Shown: piece after piece, positions 8,444-18,727 of the stretch
Position numbering within the stretch: position 1 is the first letter of the stretch
Layout: each line of letters opens with the position of its first letter
NCBI RefSeq assembly: GCF_000337535.1
Contig: NZ_AOIP01000016.1
Span: forward strand, 124,001 to 188,000
From: Natrialba aegyptia DSM 13077
GTDB lineage: Archaea; Halobacteriota; Halobacteria; Halobacteriales; Natrialbaceae
Direction: 5' to 3'
DNA length: 64,000 nt
Notes under the pieces: model-generated
What the model was told of the DNA's origin: nothing
Seen by the model: only the letters and a program-made list of their open reading frames with translations
The model's database searches: none
Program-made: the position numbers and the translations under genes

Positions 8444-9652
8444 TCACGCCTGAGACAGGTCGTCGAACGCCGCCGCGGCCGTCCGGGTCCCCTTCGAAAT
8501 CAACACGTCGCCGGCCCGCAGCGTCGCGTCGGAGTCGCCGACGAGCAACCAGCCCTCGTCGGGGCGGCGGATTGCGATCACCGACATGGTCGAATCGGTG
8601 TCGGGGACGCCGCTGACGACGGTCGCGCCGTCGAGGGTGCTCTCTGACTCGACCGGAACCCGAGTGATTATCTCGTCGCTCTCCTCGACGGCCATCTGGA
8701 CGACCGGGTGAACATCGAGATCGCGGAGGACGCCCTCGCTAATGTCGACCGCAGCGTCGCTGATTACCTCCGTGCTGTTGCCGAGTTGGATGAGTCCCCG
8801 AAGGACGACCGGGTCGTCGGCGTCGGCGGCCGCTCGAAGCGTCCAGGCTTCGAACCGGGACTCCATCGCGTCGACTTCGACCTCCAGATTACGGACCTCC
8901 TCGGCGAGAGCCTCGCTGTCGAACAGCACGCTGCTGTAAGCCAGATCGACGGCGAGTTCGGAGAGGTTTTTCATGTGGACGATGGTGTCGACCGCCCGTT
9001 CGAGGTCGTCGATGTCCGGAACGTCGACTGCGGGGGATTCGTAGGGCGTGCCGGTGAGCGTCTCGTAGACCGATTCGATCGACGTATCCGGGCCGCGAAG
9101 GAGCGCAACGTCGTCGCTCGCGACCGTCGTGTTCGGGCCGGGATTGAGCAGCCACTCGTCGCCGCGTCGAAGGGCGATCACCCGGACGCCGGTCTCTGAC
9201 TCCAGATCGATGTCCATCAGCGTGCGGTCGGCGAACGCGGAGTCCGGCGAGACGACGCCCCGAACGAGCGTCTCGGTCGCTTCGGGAAGCGCCGCCCGCA
9301 TCGCCTCCGGCAACCCGACTTCCTCCAGGATGATCTTCGCGATGTCGCCCGCGGCGTCGCTGATGTCGCCCGCTGCGGCGACGATCCCCAGAACCGGAGC
9401 CAGTTGCTCCGCATCGTCTGGATTTCGAACCGCCATCATGAGGCTCATCCGCGCCTGCAGTTCGAGGACGTCCATGCGCTCTTCTAAGCGCAACACTTCC
9501 CGCGCGAGGTCGTCGTTACGGTGCAAGACGGCCGAGTACGAGAGATCGATCAACAGCTCCGCCGTATCCTTCATCTCGACCAGGATATCCTTGACACTAC
9601 GGGGCTCGTACTCGACCGACACCGCCGCGGTCTCCCCCTCGAACGGGTCCAT
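8444..9652 (-). CDS. PhoU-like / TrkA-C (RCK_C) domain protein, tandem repeat
   Basis: A 402-residue soluble protein built as an internal duplication. Each half has a helical PhoU-like segment (KDTAELLIDLSYSAV near 27; KNLSELAVDLAYSSV near 228) followed by an RCK_C/TrkA-C segment (GVRVIALRRGDEWLLNPG near 155; MSVIAIRRPDEGWLLVGD near 357). Such proteins accompany potassium channels or cation transport regulation in haloarchaea. No channel gene lies next to it here. The ligand is unknown; RCK_C domains often bind small molecules or cyclic dinucleotides. Confidence 0.85.
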   Translation of the reverse strand: MDPFEGETAAVSVEYEPRSVKDILVEMKDTAELLIDLSYSAVLHRNDDLAREVLRLEERMDVLELQARMSLMMAVRNPDDAEQLAPVLGIVAAAGDISDAAGDIAKIILEEVGLPEAMRAALPEATETLVRGVVSPDSAFADRTLMDIDLESETGVRVIALRRGDEWLLNPGPNTTVASDDVALLRGPDTSIESVYETLTGTPYESPAVDVPDIDDLERAVDTIVHMKNLSELAVDLAYSSVLFDSEALAEEVRNLEVEVDAMESRFEAWTLRAAADADDPVVLRGLIQLGNSTEVISDAAVDISEGVLRDLDVHPVVQMAVEESDEIITRVPVESESTLDGATVVSGVPDTDSTMSVIAIRRPDEGWLLVGDSDATLRAGDVLISKGTRTAAAAFDDLSQA

Positions 9653-9770
9653 ACGTCGACAAACCCGCCGCGTCGAAAAAAACGTTTCCCGCCGGTCCCG
9701 TCACAGCTATCACGGAATCGTACGCCGCCTTCCGATACGGTTTTGGACGGCCACACAGAAGCCACGGGCA

Positions 9771-11150
9771 ATGATCGATCGAACCCTTCTTCGCGAACAG
9801 CCCGAGACCGTTCGCGAGGCGCTCGACCACCGAGGCGATGACATCGACCTCGACAGCCTCATCGACCTCGACGAACGGTGGCGCGAACTCAAAGCCCGCG
9901 GCGACGAACTCCGCCACGAACGCAACGAGATCACCGACCGCATCGGCGAACTCGTCGCCGACGGCAAAGACGAGGAGCGAGAAGCCGCCATCGAGGAATC
10001 CAAGGAACTCAAAGCCGAGATCGAGACCGTCGAGGCCGAAGCCACGGAGTTGCGCGACGAACTCGACGAGCGATTGCTCGAAATCCCGCAGCTCCCCCAC
10101 GAGAGCGTCCCGATCGGCGACGACGAGTCGGACAACGTCGAGGACCGACGCTGGGGCTTCGACGAACTGCGCACGATCCCCGACGACGTCGTCCCCCACT
10201 ACGACCTCGGCGAGGACATGGACATCATCGACGAGGAACGCGGCGCGAAGACCACCGGCTCCGGCTTTTACTTCCTCAAGGGCGACGGCGCACGCTTGGA
10301 ACACGCGCTTATCCAGTTCATGCTCGACGTCCACCGCGAGCAGGGCTACGTCGACATCGTCCCGCCGGTCCCGATCACCAGCGAGTCGATGCGCGGCACC
10401 GGCCAACTCCCGAAGTTCGCCGACGACGCCTACCGGCTCGGCGGCCGCAACGACGAACCCTACGAGGACGACGACCTCTGGCTCTGCCCCACCGCCGAGG
10501 TCCCCGTCACCAACATGTACGCCGACGACATCCTCCTCACGGACGACCTCCCGCTCAAACACCAGGCCTACACGCCGAACTTCCGGCGCGAAGCCGGCGA
10601 ACACGGCACCGAAACCCGCGGCATCGTCCGCGTCCACCAGTTCAACAAAGTCGAACTCGTCAACTTCGTCGAACCCGCGGAGAGCTACGACCGACTCGAA
10701 ACCCTCCTCGGCGAGGCCGAGGAAGTCCTTCGTCGCCTCGATCTCCCCTACCGCGTGCTCGAACTCTGTACCGGCGACCTCGGGTTCAAGGCGACCAAGC
10801 AGATCGATCTCGAGGTCTGGGCCCCTGCGGACGACATGGACGACGGCCCAGACGAAGGCGGTCGTTGGCTCGAAGTCTCAACCGCCTCGAACTTCGAGGA
10901 CTTCCAGGCCCGCCGCGCCGGCCTTCGTTACCGCCCCGAGCGCCACGAATCGGCCGAGTACCTCCACACCCTGAACGCCTCCGGCGTCGCTATTCCCCGC
11001 GTGATGGTGGCCATCCTCGAATACTACCAGAACGAGGACGGTACCGTCACGGTCCCCGAGGCGCTGCGCCCCTACATGGGCGGCCAAGAACGCATCGAAG
11101 GCCACGAGAAAGTCGGCGAGAGCGCACTCGGTGCCGGCGAGCGAGAGTAA
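9771..11150 (+). CDS. serS: Serine--tRNA ligase
   Basis: A 459-residue class II aminoacyl-tRNA synthetase that charges tRNA-Ser. Residues 27-105 form the antiparallel coiled-coil tRNA-binding arm, which is very rich in Glu and Arg. Motif 2 reads TPNFRREAGEHG followed by RVHQFNKVEL, and motif 3 lies in the C-terminal segment (EVSTASNFEDFQARR; SGVAIPRVMVAILE). It is the common bacterial-type SerRS and not the rare methanogen type. The ATG at 9771 (MIDRTLLREQPE) matches the family N-terminus; the frame extends upstream but only as antisense of the neighbouring gene. Confidence 0.96.
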   Translation: MIDRTLLREQPETVREALDHRGDDIDLDSLIDLDERWRELKARGDELRHERNEITDRIGELVADGKDEEREAAIEESKELKAEIETVEAEATELRDELDERLLEIPQLPHESVPIGDDESDNVEDRRWGFDELRTIPDDVVPHYDLGEDMDIIDEERGAKTTGSGFYFLKGDGARLEHALIQFMLDVHREQGYVDIVPPVPITSESMRGTGQLPKFADDAYRLGGRNDEPYEDDDLWLCPTAEVPVTNMYADDILLTDDLPLKHQAYTPNFRREAGEHGTETRGIVRVHQFNKVELVNFVEPAESYDRLETLLGEAEEVLRRLDLPYRVLELCTGDLGFKATKQIDLEVWAPADDMDDGPDEGGRWLEVSTASNFEDFQARRAGLRYRPERHESAEYLHTLNASGVAIPRVMVAILEYYQNEDGTVTVPEALRPYMGGQERIEGHEKVGESALGAGERE

Positions 11151-11344
11151 CGGCTCGCTGACGGCGATCGGAACCGCTCGAACCGATGCCGCTGGGACTC
11201 CCAACGCGCACCCGCACCATCGCTCGTGGCAATCGAACCAATCAAACGCCGTCCAAACGAACTAACAGCGGGAAAGAGCCCCGTCTCTTGAACGAGTTCC
11301 CAATGCCAATCGGAGCGTTGACTGCAGCATCGAACCACCGGTCA

Positions 11345-11352
11345 CGTTTAAC
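11345..11352 (+). promoter_or_regulatory. Box A for the winged-helix/HalOD1 unit
   Basis: CGTTTAAC is centred about 28 bp before the ATG at 11377, consistent with a leaderless transcript. Confidence 0.45.
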
Positions 11353-11376
11353 TGTGAGACAACCGAACGCATAGCT

Positions 11377-12384
11377 ATGGCGTCATACGAGGAACGAGTC
11401 ATCCGACTGGTCGCCAACCCGGACAACCGCGCGATTCTGACGATTCTCGACGACGCATCCCGACGGCTCTCCGTGGCATCGCTCGCCGACCGACTCGTTT
11501 CTCGCGACGCAGCCGTCGTCGACGCAACAACCTACGACCGCCGTCTCGACTCCACGCGCCTGTCCCTGCACCACGCCCGCTTACCCCGCCTCGCCGACGC
11601 TGAACTCGTCGCGTACGACCCCGAGGAGAACGTCGTTTCCACCCGAGACCACGCCATCATCGACCCCGAATGGCTCGAGTTCACTCTCCTCGACGAGTTC
11701 CTCTCGCGATTTGGCGGCAAGCGTGGCCCCGATACGATCGGCATACTCGAGACTCAGGCGGCGATCTACGACTACAGCCGCGAACTGGCGGACAAAGCCG
11801 ACGATGAACTCTTCATCATCTATACGTCCGCCGACCTGCTCGATGAGGGCTGTCTTCCGCACACGACGCGGGCGGTCGAGCGCGGGGTGGACTTTTATGC
11901 CGGGTCGCAGAATCACGAGGTCAGGCGGTTCTTCCGGAATAACGTTCCGGAAACGACCATCTGGGAGCCACAGCTAGACTGGATGAACGAGCCATCGCGG
12001 TATCCACGCCTCAATCGTCTCATCGTGGCCGATCGCGACAAGGTACTGCTATCCCTGCAAGAGGAGCCACCGGTCGATAGCGCGGCGACGGCAACTGAAA
12101 CGGAGCCCGGGATCGAAGCCGCGGCTGAGACTGAAACCGAAACCGAAACTGAAACTGAAACTGAAACTGAAACTGAAACTGAAACTGAGACTGAAACTGA
12201 GACTGAAACCACGACCAACACAAAAAGCGGGGACGAGACCACCGAACTCACCGAAACCGCAATGATCGGCGAGGGGGCAACCAATCCGCTCGTCGTCCTC
12301 GTCCGGGAACTGCTCGGACCACGCCTCGACCACCTCGATTATCAGAGCGACCACTTCACGGGCGAACTTCCATTCGAACCATGA
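11377..12384 (+). CDS. Winged-helix regulator (DUF7344-like) with Glu-Thr repeat
   Basis: A 335-residue haloarchaeal protein. Residues 1-100 look like a winged-helix domain (VANPDNRAILTILDD, LSLHHARLPRLADAEL). Residues about 130-220 form a second alpha/beta domain (DELFIIYTSADLLDEG; TIWEPQLDW) like the sensor part of some haloarchaeal regulators. A spacer of 14 Glu-Thr pairs follows, coded by a GAAACT-type microsatellite, then a conserved tail. Its stop overlaps the start of the HalOD1 gene (ATGA), so the two probably act together. The target is unknown. Confidence 0.8.
   Translation: MASYEERVIRLVANPDNRAILTILDDASRRLSVASLADRLVSRDAAVVDATTYDRRLDSTRLSLHHARLPRLADAELVAYDPEENVVSTRDHAIIDPEWLEFTLLDEFLSRFGGKRGPDTIGILETQAAIYDYSRELADKADDELFIIYTSADLLDEGCLPHTTRAVERGVDFYAGSQNHEVRRFFRNNVPETTIWEPQLDWMNEPSRYPRLNRLIVADRDKVLLSLQEEPPVDSAATATETEPGIEAAAETETETETETETETETETETETETETETTTNTKSGDETTELTETAMIGEGATNPLVVLVRELLGPRLDHLDYQSDHFTGELPFEP
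12127..12210. repeat. Hexamer microsatellite coding (Glu-Thr)14
   Basis: Fourteen uninterrupted in-frame hexamers, mostly GAAACT with GAGACT and GAAACC variants, code Glu-Thr pairs inside the winged-helix gene. Copy-number changes would keep the reading frame, so the length of the acidic linker can vary without loss of the protein. Confidence 0.95.
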
Positions 12385-12722
12385 CCGACACTTCACGATC
12401 CGACGGCGACGACGAACCGCCGCCAGCAACCGTTCAATCGACCCACGAGTTCACCGATGACCAACCCCCGAGCGAGACGATCGTTCGGGCCGTCGCCGCA
12501 CTGACGAACACGCCGGTCCTTGAACTCGAGCCGCTGTATACGGTTATCGACCCGACGCAGATCGACGAGACGTACGAGAAGACGAGTGCGGCGGTCGAGG
12601 CCGAGTTTTCGTTTACCTACAGCGGTTGCGACGTGACGGTGACCCGCGAGGGGGTTCACGTGCGGCGGGTGAGAGACGGAAACGGAAACCGAGACGGAGC
12701 GAACGAGGACACGGACGTCTAA
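12381..12722 (+). CDS. HalOD1 output domain protein
   Basis: A 113-residue protein matching the haloarchaeal HalOD1 output domain: the N-terminal SETIVRAVAALTNTPVLELEPLYTVIDP and the central FTYSGCDVTVTREGVHV are characteristic. The family is linked to signal transduction and gene control, but its biochemical activity is undefined. The start codon overlaps the upstream stop by 4 bp, implying translational coupling with the winged-helix gene. The last 15 residues are low complexity (Asn, Gly, Arg, Asp). Confidence 0.85.
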   Translation: MTDTSRSDGDDEPPPATVQSTHEFTDDQPPSETIVRAVAALTNTPVLELEPLYTVIDPTQIDETYEKTSAAVEAEFSFTYSGCDVTVTREGVHVRRVRDGNGNRDGANEDTDV

Positions 12723-12937
12723 CCGGGCTATCGCGGCTCTGCGTTCGGCGATTGTCTCTCGTTTTCGGTGGTCGACCAGCCCGCGGAACTCGTGAGTTGC
12801 GAAGACGGTGGTCGCCGGTCGGGCGACCGGAACATGGTGGGGGCTTCGCTTTGCTGTGTGTCTGTGTGACTCGACCGCTCGGGACAGAAGACACAGGAAA
12901 GACCGACGGCGTCGGTCGAAAAGAAGGGCGCTTGGAC

Positions 12938-15124
12938 TTAGATGTAGTCGATGGCCGGCGGGAGTTCGAGCTTCATGCCCTTGCGCTCGCGGATCTCCAT
13001 GATCTTCTCGCGCTGGAGCGAGTCGGCCATGACTTCGAAGCCGGCGTTTTCCGTGTTCCAGGAGGCGCGGCCTTCGGTTGCGGAGCGAATGTCGCTGGCG
13101 AAGCCGATCATCTCGCCGACGGGGGCGATACCCTCGACGACCATCAGATCGCCTTCCTGGTACATGTCGTCGACGCGGCCGCGACGGCCCTGGATCTCGC
13201 CGGAGGCGGCACCCATGTGGTCGTTGGGCACGTCGATACGAACGTCCTGCATCGGTTCGAGCATCTTGATCTGGCCGTCGATCAGCGACTTGTGGACGGC
13301 CTCGCGGGTTGCCGGGATGACCTGTGCCGGGCCGCGGTGGATGGTGTCCTCGTGGAGTCGGGCGTCGTGCAGGCGGATCAGCGTCCCCTGAACCGGCTCG
13401 TTGGCGAGGGGGCCGTTATCGAGTGCGTCCTCGAGCCCTTCGATGACGAGTTCCATCGTCTCGTTCAAGTGCTGGATACCCTTCGTGTCGTCGATGAGGA
13501 TGTTCGTCCCGTGGATGTGCTCGACGTTCTGGGACGTGTCCTTGTCCATGCCGGCCTCTTGCAGGGCCTCGCGGCGTTCCTGTTCGGGCATGTCCATCGA
13601 GGCCTCGCCGAGTTGGATCGTCTCGACGAGTTCGTCCGTCATCGGTTCGATGGAGATGTAGAAGCGGTTGTGGCGGTTCGGCGAGATGCCCTCGACTTCG
13701 GCGCTTGCCTGCTGGGGCTGCTCGCGGTAGACGACGATCGGTTCGCCGGTGTTGACGGGAATGCCCTGGTTCTTCTCGATGCGCTGGGTGATGACTTCGA
13801 GGTGGAGTTCACCCTGGCCGGAGATGAGGTGTTCACCGGTGTCCTCGTTGATGGTGATCTGGATCGTCGGGTCCTCCTTGGAGACCTGGCGCAGCGTCTC
13901 GATGAGCTTCGGCAGGTCGTCCATGTTCTGGGCCTCGACGGATTTCGTAATGACCGGCTCGGAGATGTGTTCGATCGATTCGAACGGCGTCATGTCGACG
14001 CTCGAGACGGTCGAACCGGCGATGGCGTCCTTGAGACCGGTGACGGCGGCGATGTTCCCTGCCGGGACGCGGTCGACTTCCTCGCGCTCGCCACCCATGT
14101 AGATGCCGACGCTCTGGACGCGGTTCTTCCCGGCGGTGCCGGAGACGTACAGCTCCTGGCCCTTCTCGAGCGTGCCGGAGAAGACGCGGCCCGCGGCGAT
14201 TTCGCCGGCGTGGGGGTCGATCCCGATGTCGGTAACCATCAGGACGACGTCTCCCTCTTCATCGACGAGGCGCATGCCCTCGGCGAGATCCGAGTCGACA
14301 TCGCCACGCCAGATGCGCGGGATACGACGGGGCTGGGCGTCGATCGGGTTCGGGAAGTGCTCACAGACCATGTCGAGCACGACGTCCGACAGCGGCGTCC
14401 GCTCGTGGAGTTCCTGGCGCTTGTCCGCGCGCTCGAGTTCCATGATTTCGCCGAAGTCCATGCCGGTTCGTTGCATCGACGGCATGGAGACGCCCCACTT
14501 GTACAGGGCGGATCCGAAGCCGACGGTGCCGTCCTCGACGGAGACGGTCCAGTCGTCGATGTCGTCCATGTCCTCGGTCATGCCACGGATGAGTTCGTTG
14601 ACGTCGCTGATGACCGAGAGCAGACGCTGTTGCATCTCCTCGGGACCTTCCTGCAGTTCGGAGATCAGGCGGTCGACCTTGTTGATGAACAGGGTCGGCT
14701 TGACGCCCTCGCGGAGCGCCTGTCGCAGGACGGTCTCGGTCTGGGGCATGGCCCCTTCGACGGCGTCGACGACGACGAGCGCACCGTCGACCGCACGCAT
14801 CGCGCGAGTCACGTCGCCACCGAAGTCGACGTGGCCGGGCGTGTCGATGAGGTTGATGAGGTGGTTGGTGTCCTCGTACTCGTGGGTCATCGAAACGTTC
14901 GCCGCGTCGATGGTGATCCCACGTTCCTGCTCGTCTTCCTCGGTGTCCATCGCGAGCTGCTCGCCGGCAGTCTCGTCGGAGATCATGCCCGCACCAGCCA
15001 GCAGGTTGTCGGTAAGCGTCGTTTTTCCGTGGTCGACGTGAGCGGCGATGGCGATGTTCCGGATGTTCTCCGGGTCGTCCATCAACCGTTCACACTCTTG
15101 AACGATTTTTTTACGTCGGCCCAT
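12938..15124 (-). CDS. fusA: Translation elongation factor EF-2
   Basis: A 728-residue translocation GTPase. The G1 loop [19 protein letters not shown] (G3) and NKVDR (G4) are present. The C-terminal diphthamide loop [12 protein letters not shown] keeps the His that is modified in archaea and eukaryotes. The start at 15124 ([12 protein letters not shown]) matches archaeal EF-2 and has a G-rich ribosome-binding-like stretch (ggggggt) a few bases upstream. In many archaea it follows rpsG directly; here an MFS gene and a putative peptidase gene lie between. Confidence 0.97.
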   Translation of the reverse strand: MGRRKKIVQECERLMDDPENIRNIAIAAHVDHGKTTLTDNLLAGAGMISDETAGEQLAMDTEEDEQERGITIDAANVSMTHEYEDTNHLINLIDTPGHVDFGGDVTRAMRAVDGALVVVDAVEGAMPQTETVLRQALREGVKPTLFINKVDRLISELQEGPEEMQQRLLSVISDVNELIRGMTEDMDDIDDWTVSVEDGTVGFGSALYKWGVSMPSMQRTGMDFGEIMELERADKRQELHERTPLSDVVLDMVCEHFPNPIDAQPRRIPRIWRGDVDSDLAEGMRLVDEEGDVVLMVTDIGIDPHAGEIAAGRVFSGTLEKGQELYVSGTAGKNRVQSVGIYMGGEREEVDRVPAGNIAAVTGLKDAIAGSTVSSVDMTPFESIEHISEPVITKSVEAQNMDDLPKLIETLRQVSKEDPTIQITINEDTGEHLISGQGELHLEVITQRIEKNQGIPVNTGEPIVVYREQPQQASAEVEGISPNRHNRFYISIEPMTDELVETIQLGEASMDMPEQERREALQEAGMDKDTSQNVEHIHGTNILIDDTKGIQHLNETMELVIEGLEDALDNGPLANEPVQGTLIRLHDARLHEDTIHRGPAQVIPATREAVHKSLIDGQIKMLEPMQDVRIDVPNDHMGAASGEIQGRRGRVDDMYQEGDLMVVEGIAPVGEMIGFASDIRSATEGRASWNTENAGFEVMADSLQREKIMEIRERKGMKLELPPAIDYI

Positions 15125-15342
15125 ATACCCCCCAATACCGGTAGCGGGGTCAAAAGGGTAGTGTTTCGTCGGCGGCAGAATCCGACGCGTATCCCCGTTC
15201 GTGCCGTTGAATATCCATTTTGCGTGAGTGAATAACATGCACTAAGAGGGCCGGCGGAGTCGCGGCCCGTTCTGCACTCGAGTTCCACTGACTGCCACCC
15301 GGCGTAAGAGACATACCTGCCCATCCCTTGCTATCCTTGCAC

Positions 15343-16104
15343 ATGGACATTCGTATCCAGGGTCCCGGTCCGACCTCTCCCTTTCTCAGCGCCCGAGATC
15401 TCTTCGAGACCGAACACGACCTCTCACGGCCAGTCTACGTGCGCTTGCGCGATGACCCCGACGAACGTACGTGGGCCGGCCACTACGAGGACCGCCACGT
15501 CCTCAACATCTCCCGACAGGCCGCCTCCAGCGCGATGGCCCGTGAACTCGCCCTCCACGAGTTCGCCCACATGGCCAGACACGAACAGGAACATCCCTCG
15601 CACACCCAATCGACCGAAGAAGTCCTCTATCTCGCACTCGCCGGCAAGAGCGTCGAGCGGCGAAAACTCACTCACTGCTACCAGATCGCGAACCACATGA
15701 AAGACATCTATGCCGACGACATCACGCTCTCGGTCGGCCCCGGCGAGAAACTCCTCTCCTTTCTCGAGTCCGGTCTCGCAATGGCCGTCGCGAACCGCCC
15801 GGACACGCCGTCGCGGCCGGGACTGCGACGACTCTCGCCGAGCGCCGATCCCGAGATCACGGCCGTCAACGCGGCGTTCGCGCTCGCGCTCGCGGAGCGC
15901 CACGACCTCGTCGACGACGCGCACACGCACCGCCTGTACGATCTCGCCCACGCGGCCGCCATGGACGCCCCCGAGGTCGACTTCGACGGCTTCAGGCGAC
16001 GCTTTCGTGAACTCGGGCGGGAGACGGATTCGAGCACGTATCGGAAGGCGCTCGTCGACGCGACGCGCTCGTACGTCTCGATGAGTGACCCTGCCGCGGA
16101 CTGA
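15343..16104 (+). CDS. DUF5781-type putative zinc metallopeptidase
   Basis: A 253-residue haloarchaeal conserved protein. It contains HEFAH at about residue 67 (ELALHEFAHM), a match to the HExxH zinc-peptidase motif, with Glu residues in TQSTEEVLY downstream that could supply a third ligand. No signal peptide or membrane segment is seen, so it would be cytoplasmic. The ATG at 15343 (MDIRIQGPG) fits the family better than an upstream TTG. It is divergent from fusA. Activity has not been shown by anything in the sequence beyond the motif. Confidence 0.8.
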   Translation: MDIRIQGPGPTSPFLSARDLFETEHDLSRPVYVRLRDDPDERTWAGHYEDRHVLNISRQAASSAMARELALHEFAHMARHEQEHPSHTQSTEEVLYLALAGKSVERRKLTHCYQIANHMKDIYADDITLSVGPGEKLLSFLESGLAMAVANRPDTPSRPGLRRLSPSADPEITAVNAAFALALAERHDLVDDAHTHRLYDLAHAAAMDAPEVDFDGFRRRFRELGRETDSSTYRKALVDATRSYVSMSDPAAD

Positions 16105-16141
16105 TGGCCACTCGTCCGTGGGTTCCGGCGGCCGGAGCCAA

Positions 16142-17521
16142 TCACGCGCGTTCGGACGGCGTCGTGTGACGCTCGGCGGATACGACGCGCCGAGCGGAGA
16201 CAAGCGAGAGCGTCGCTCCCCCGAGCAGGAAGAACCCGCCGAGCAACGCCACGGTTTCGAGCGGACCGGTGAGATCGGCGACGTACCCCGCAACTGGCTT
16301 CAACGGGGCACGGACGACCGCATAACACATCGACATCGCACTCAGGACAGTTGCGCGTCCGGTCGACCCGATTCGGTCGTTGACATACGTGGTGACCAGC
16401 GGCTTCGATAACGCAGCGGCCCCTTTCAGAAAGACGAACACCGGAATTGCAAGCAGCGGGAGAACCACCGGTGCGACAAGCGCCACTGCGACGGCGACGG
16501 GTACCCACACGAGCACCGCACGAACCCCGACGAGTTCACGAACGCGGGCCGCGCTATCGCTCGCGATCGCGCTGATGACGGCAAAGCAGGCATAGAGCAC
16601 GCCCAGGAGTGCGGGCTCTGGGAGTCCAGCAGTCACCCCAATCGCTGTGCCAGCACCCGTCCCGCCGCCCGCGCTCGCACCCATCACTGCCATCGAATCG
16701 AGTACCCGACCGAGTACGGTCTCCGCAATCGGCTGGATGAAGGTATCCGCCGCGTTGACGACGGCGAAAAACAGTGCGATGAAGGCGACGAACGGACGCA
16801 ACGACCCCGAAAACAGGTCCGTCCGGATGATCGACAGCGACTTGCGAACGCCGACCCGGCTCGTCGTAATCGTCCCCTCATCACCGTGTCCGTTGTGTCC
16901 GTTCTGCGGGAGCGAAAGAACGATACCGATCCCGCAGGCGTGCAACGCCGCCGATGCAATGAACGGATACGTCGGATGGAACACGTAGAGCAGTCCGCCG
17001 GAGATCATCGTCATCGCCGACGTGTACTCGTAGATCGCCCCACCGCGACCGCGCACGCGAGTGAACTCGTCGTTGTCCTCGTTGCTGTCCTTGTCGCCGT
17101 TGCCGCTGTTGTCGTCGTTGTCGTCATTGCGCAGGTCCGTCGCGAGCGTCTCGTACAACCAGGCGTCGGCGGTTCCCGATTGAAACGCGATCGAAACGGC
17201 CCACAGCGAGTAGAGGACGACGAACTGCCAGTACGCATCGGCGACGACGAATCCGGCGACTGATGCGGTCATCGACGTCATTCCGAGCGCGAGGGCGTTC
17301 CGGCGACCGATGCGGTCGGCAGCGTAGCCGGTCGGGACCTCGAGAAGGACGACGAGTACGGCGGAAATGGCACTCAGTAGCCCGATCTGGGTAAACGAGA
17401 GGTCGTTCCAGAGCAAAAAGAGCGTGAAGACCGGCCAGATGAATCCGACCGAGTCAGTCACCTGGTAGCCGTAGTATGTCAGAATCGTCGTGTTCGGAAG
17501 CCGATCGGCAGGGGACAGCAC
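16142..17521 (-). CDS. MFS transporter
   Basis: A 459-residue membrane protein with about 12 predicted helices. The loop between helices 2 and 3 has GYAADRIGRRN, the major facilitator signature. A hydrophilic loop near residues 125-155 is rich in Asp and Asn (NDDNDDNSGNGDKDSNED) and is unlike the rest of the protein; it may be a species-specific expansion. The substrate is unknown; drug or metabolite efflux is most likely. The gene sits within the ribosomal and EF-2 gene cluster on the same strand. Confidence 0.88.
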   Translation of the reverse strand: MLSPADRLPNTTILTYYGYQVTDSVGFIWPVFTLFLLWNDLSFTQIGLLSAISAVLVVLLEVPTGYAADRIGRRNALALGMTSMTASVAGFVVADAYWQFVVLYSLWAVSIAFQSGTADAWLYETLATDLRNDDNDDNSGNGDKDSNEDNDEFTRVRGRGGAIYEYTSAMTMISGGLLYVFHPTYPFIASAALHACGIGIVLSLPQNGHNGHGDEGTITTSRVGVRKSLSIIRTDLFSGSLRPFVAFIALFFAVVNAADTFIQPIAETVLGRVLDSMAVMGASAGGGTGAGTAIGVTAGLPEPALLGVLYACFAVISAIASDSAARVRELVGVRAVLVWVPVAVAVALVAPVVLPLLAIPVFVFLKGAAALSKPLVTTYVNDRIGSTGRATVLSAMSMCYAVVRAPLKPVAGYVADLTGPLETVALLGGFFLLGGATLSLVSARRVVSAERHTTPSERA

Positions 17522-17687
17522 TAGGCTATCGTCGTATGGCGTCCCGTTTAGTCGTTCCCTGATCGCAGTTTCTGTAAGTAATTCTACGTGTTTGCCACAC
17601 GGAGTTGTTCAGTGAGCCACGCTGCTCGAGTTCAGGTGTAACTGTGAGGGGTGGCGAAATCGGCAGAGAAGAACGGCTCGATCGGCG

Positions 17688-18296
17688 TTAGCGAGCGGCC
17701 GCCGCGACGCGCTCTTTTTCCTCTTTCTGGCTGACCGCGTAGGTCTGGACGTCGTAGTTCGCTGCGCCGGTGAGCTGAGAGGCGATGGCCTCAGGAACCG
17801 ACGTGGACGTCTTGAACGAGGCGTTGTGGACGCCTTCGGCGAGGAACTTCAGCGCCTGATCGACGCGGCGCTGGGGCGCGACGTCGACGGCCTTCGGGAC
17901 CGAGATGCCACCGTACTTGAGGCGGACGGTCTCCTCGCGCGGCGCTGCGTTCTCGACGGCCGTCACGAGGATCTGGATCGGGTTCTCCTCGGTGCGCTCG
18001 TGGATGAGTTCGAACGCCTCGCGGACGTAGCTGAGCGTCTTTTGTTTCTTGCCCGTGTTCTCCTCGGTCTGCATGAGCCGGTTGATGAAGCGCTCGACGA
18101 TGGAGATCTGGGACTTCTGGAACTGCTTGCTGGCGTGGCGACCGGCGGTGTGTGCGACCGGCGTTACGGTGATGTAGCGCTCGGTCGAGGGGTCCTCGTA
18201 GGCGATTTCGTCGATTTCCCACGTGCCAAAGAGCTGTGCGCCGACATCTGCACCGCCTGCCGGGGCGTCCGGGTCCGGTTGATCTTCTGCCGCCAT
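17688..18296 (-). CDS. rpsG: 30S ribosomal protein uS7
   Basis: A 202-residue small-subunit protein that nucleates assembly of the 16S rRNA 3' domain. The archaeal N-terminal extension (GTWEIDEIAYEDPS) and conserved core (RFINRLMQTEENTGKKQ; KYGGISVPKAVDVAPQRRVD) are present. It follows rpsL with a gap of 2 bp and is co-transcribed with it. Confidence 0.97.
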   Translation of the reverse strand: MAAEDQPDPDAPAGGADVGAQLFGTWEIDEIAYEDPSTERYITVTPVAHTAGRHASKQFQKSQISIVERFINRLMQTEENTGKKQKTLSYVREAFELIHERTEENPIQILVTAVENAAPREETVRLKYGGISVPKAVDVAPQRRVDQALKFLAEGVHNASFKTSTSVPEAIASQLTGAANYDVQTYAVSQKEEKERVAAAAR

Positions 18297-18298
18297 GG

Positions 18299-18727
18299 TT
18301 ATCGCACCGGTTTCTCCGCGTTTCCGCGAACGAGTTCTTTCAGTGCGACGCCGTTGACCTTGTCGACCTTGTAGTTGACGCCGGAGAGGTCACCCATTGC
18401 ACGACCCTTCGCCCCGCCGATACCGGCGATGGTAACTTCGTCGTGCTCGTCGATGAACGAAATTGCGCCGTCACCGGGACAGAACGCGGTGACTTGCTTG
18501 CCGTTCTTGATCAGCTGCACGCGGACGCACTTTCGGATCGCCGAGTTGGGCTGCTTGGCTTCGATGCCGACTTTTTCGAGTACGATACCTCGTGCCTGCG
18601 GCGCTCCCTCGAGGGGGTCTGACTTCTCGCGAAGTCCACGAGCGCGGCGCGCGTAGTCAGAGTCGGACCACCGCTGATTCTGGCGGTCCTTCTTGAGCTT
18701 ACGCGCGGCGTACTTGCCGTTTGCCAT
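18299..18727 (-). CDS. rpsL: 30S ribosomal protein uS12
   Basis: A 142-residue decoding-centre protein. It has the universal segment [20 protein letters not shown] and the loop [11 protein letters not shown]. The start at 18727 ([10 protein letters not shown]) is the family start and has a box A about 30 bp upstream, so rpsL-rpsG seems to have its own promoter and does not depend only on read-through from nusA. Confidence 0.97.
   Translation of the reverse strand: MANGKYAARKLKKDRQNQRWSDSDYARRARGLREKSDPLEGAPQARGIVLEKVGIEAKQPNSAIRKCVRVQLIKNGKQVTAFCPGDGAISFIDEHDEVTIAGIGGAKGRAMGDLSGVNYKVDKVNGVALKELVRGNAEKPVR

Noticed and set aside
9129-9770. Upstream extension of serS
   Set aside because: It is antisense to the PhoU/TrkA-C gene; SerRS proteins begin at the MIDRTLLREQ sequence.
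12626-15235. 869-codon open frame on the plus strand
   Set aside because: It is antisense to EF-2. GC-rich codon bias keeps this frame open; the peptide has no domain pattern.
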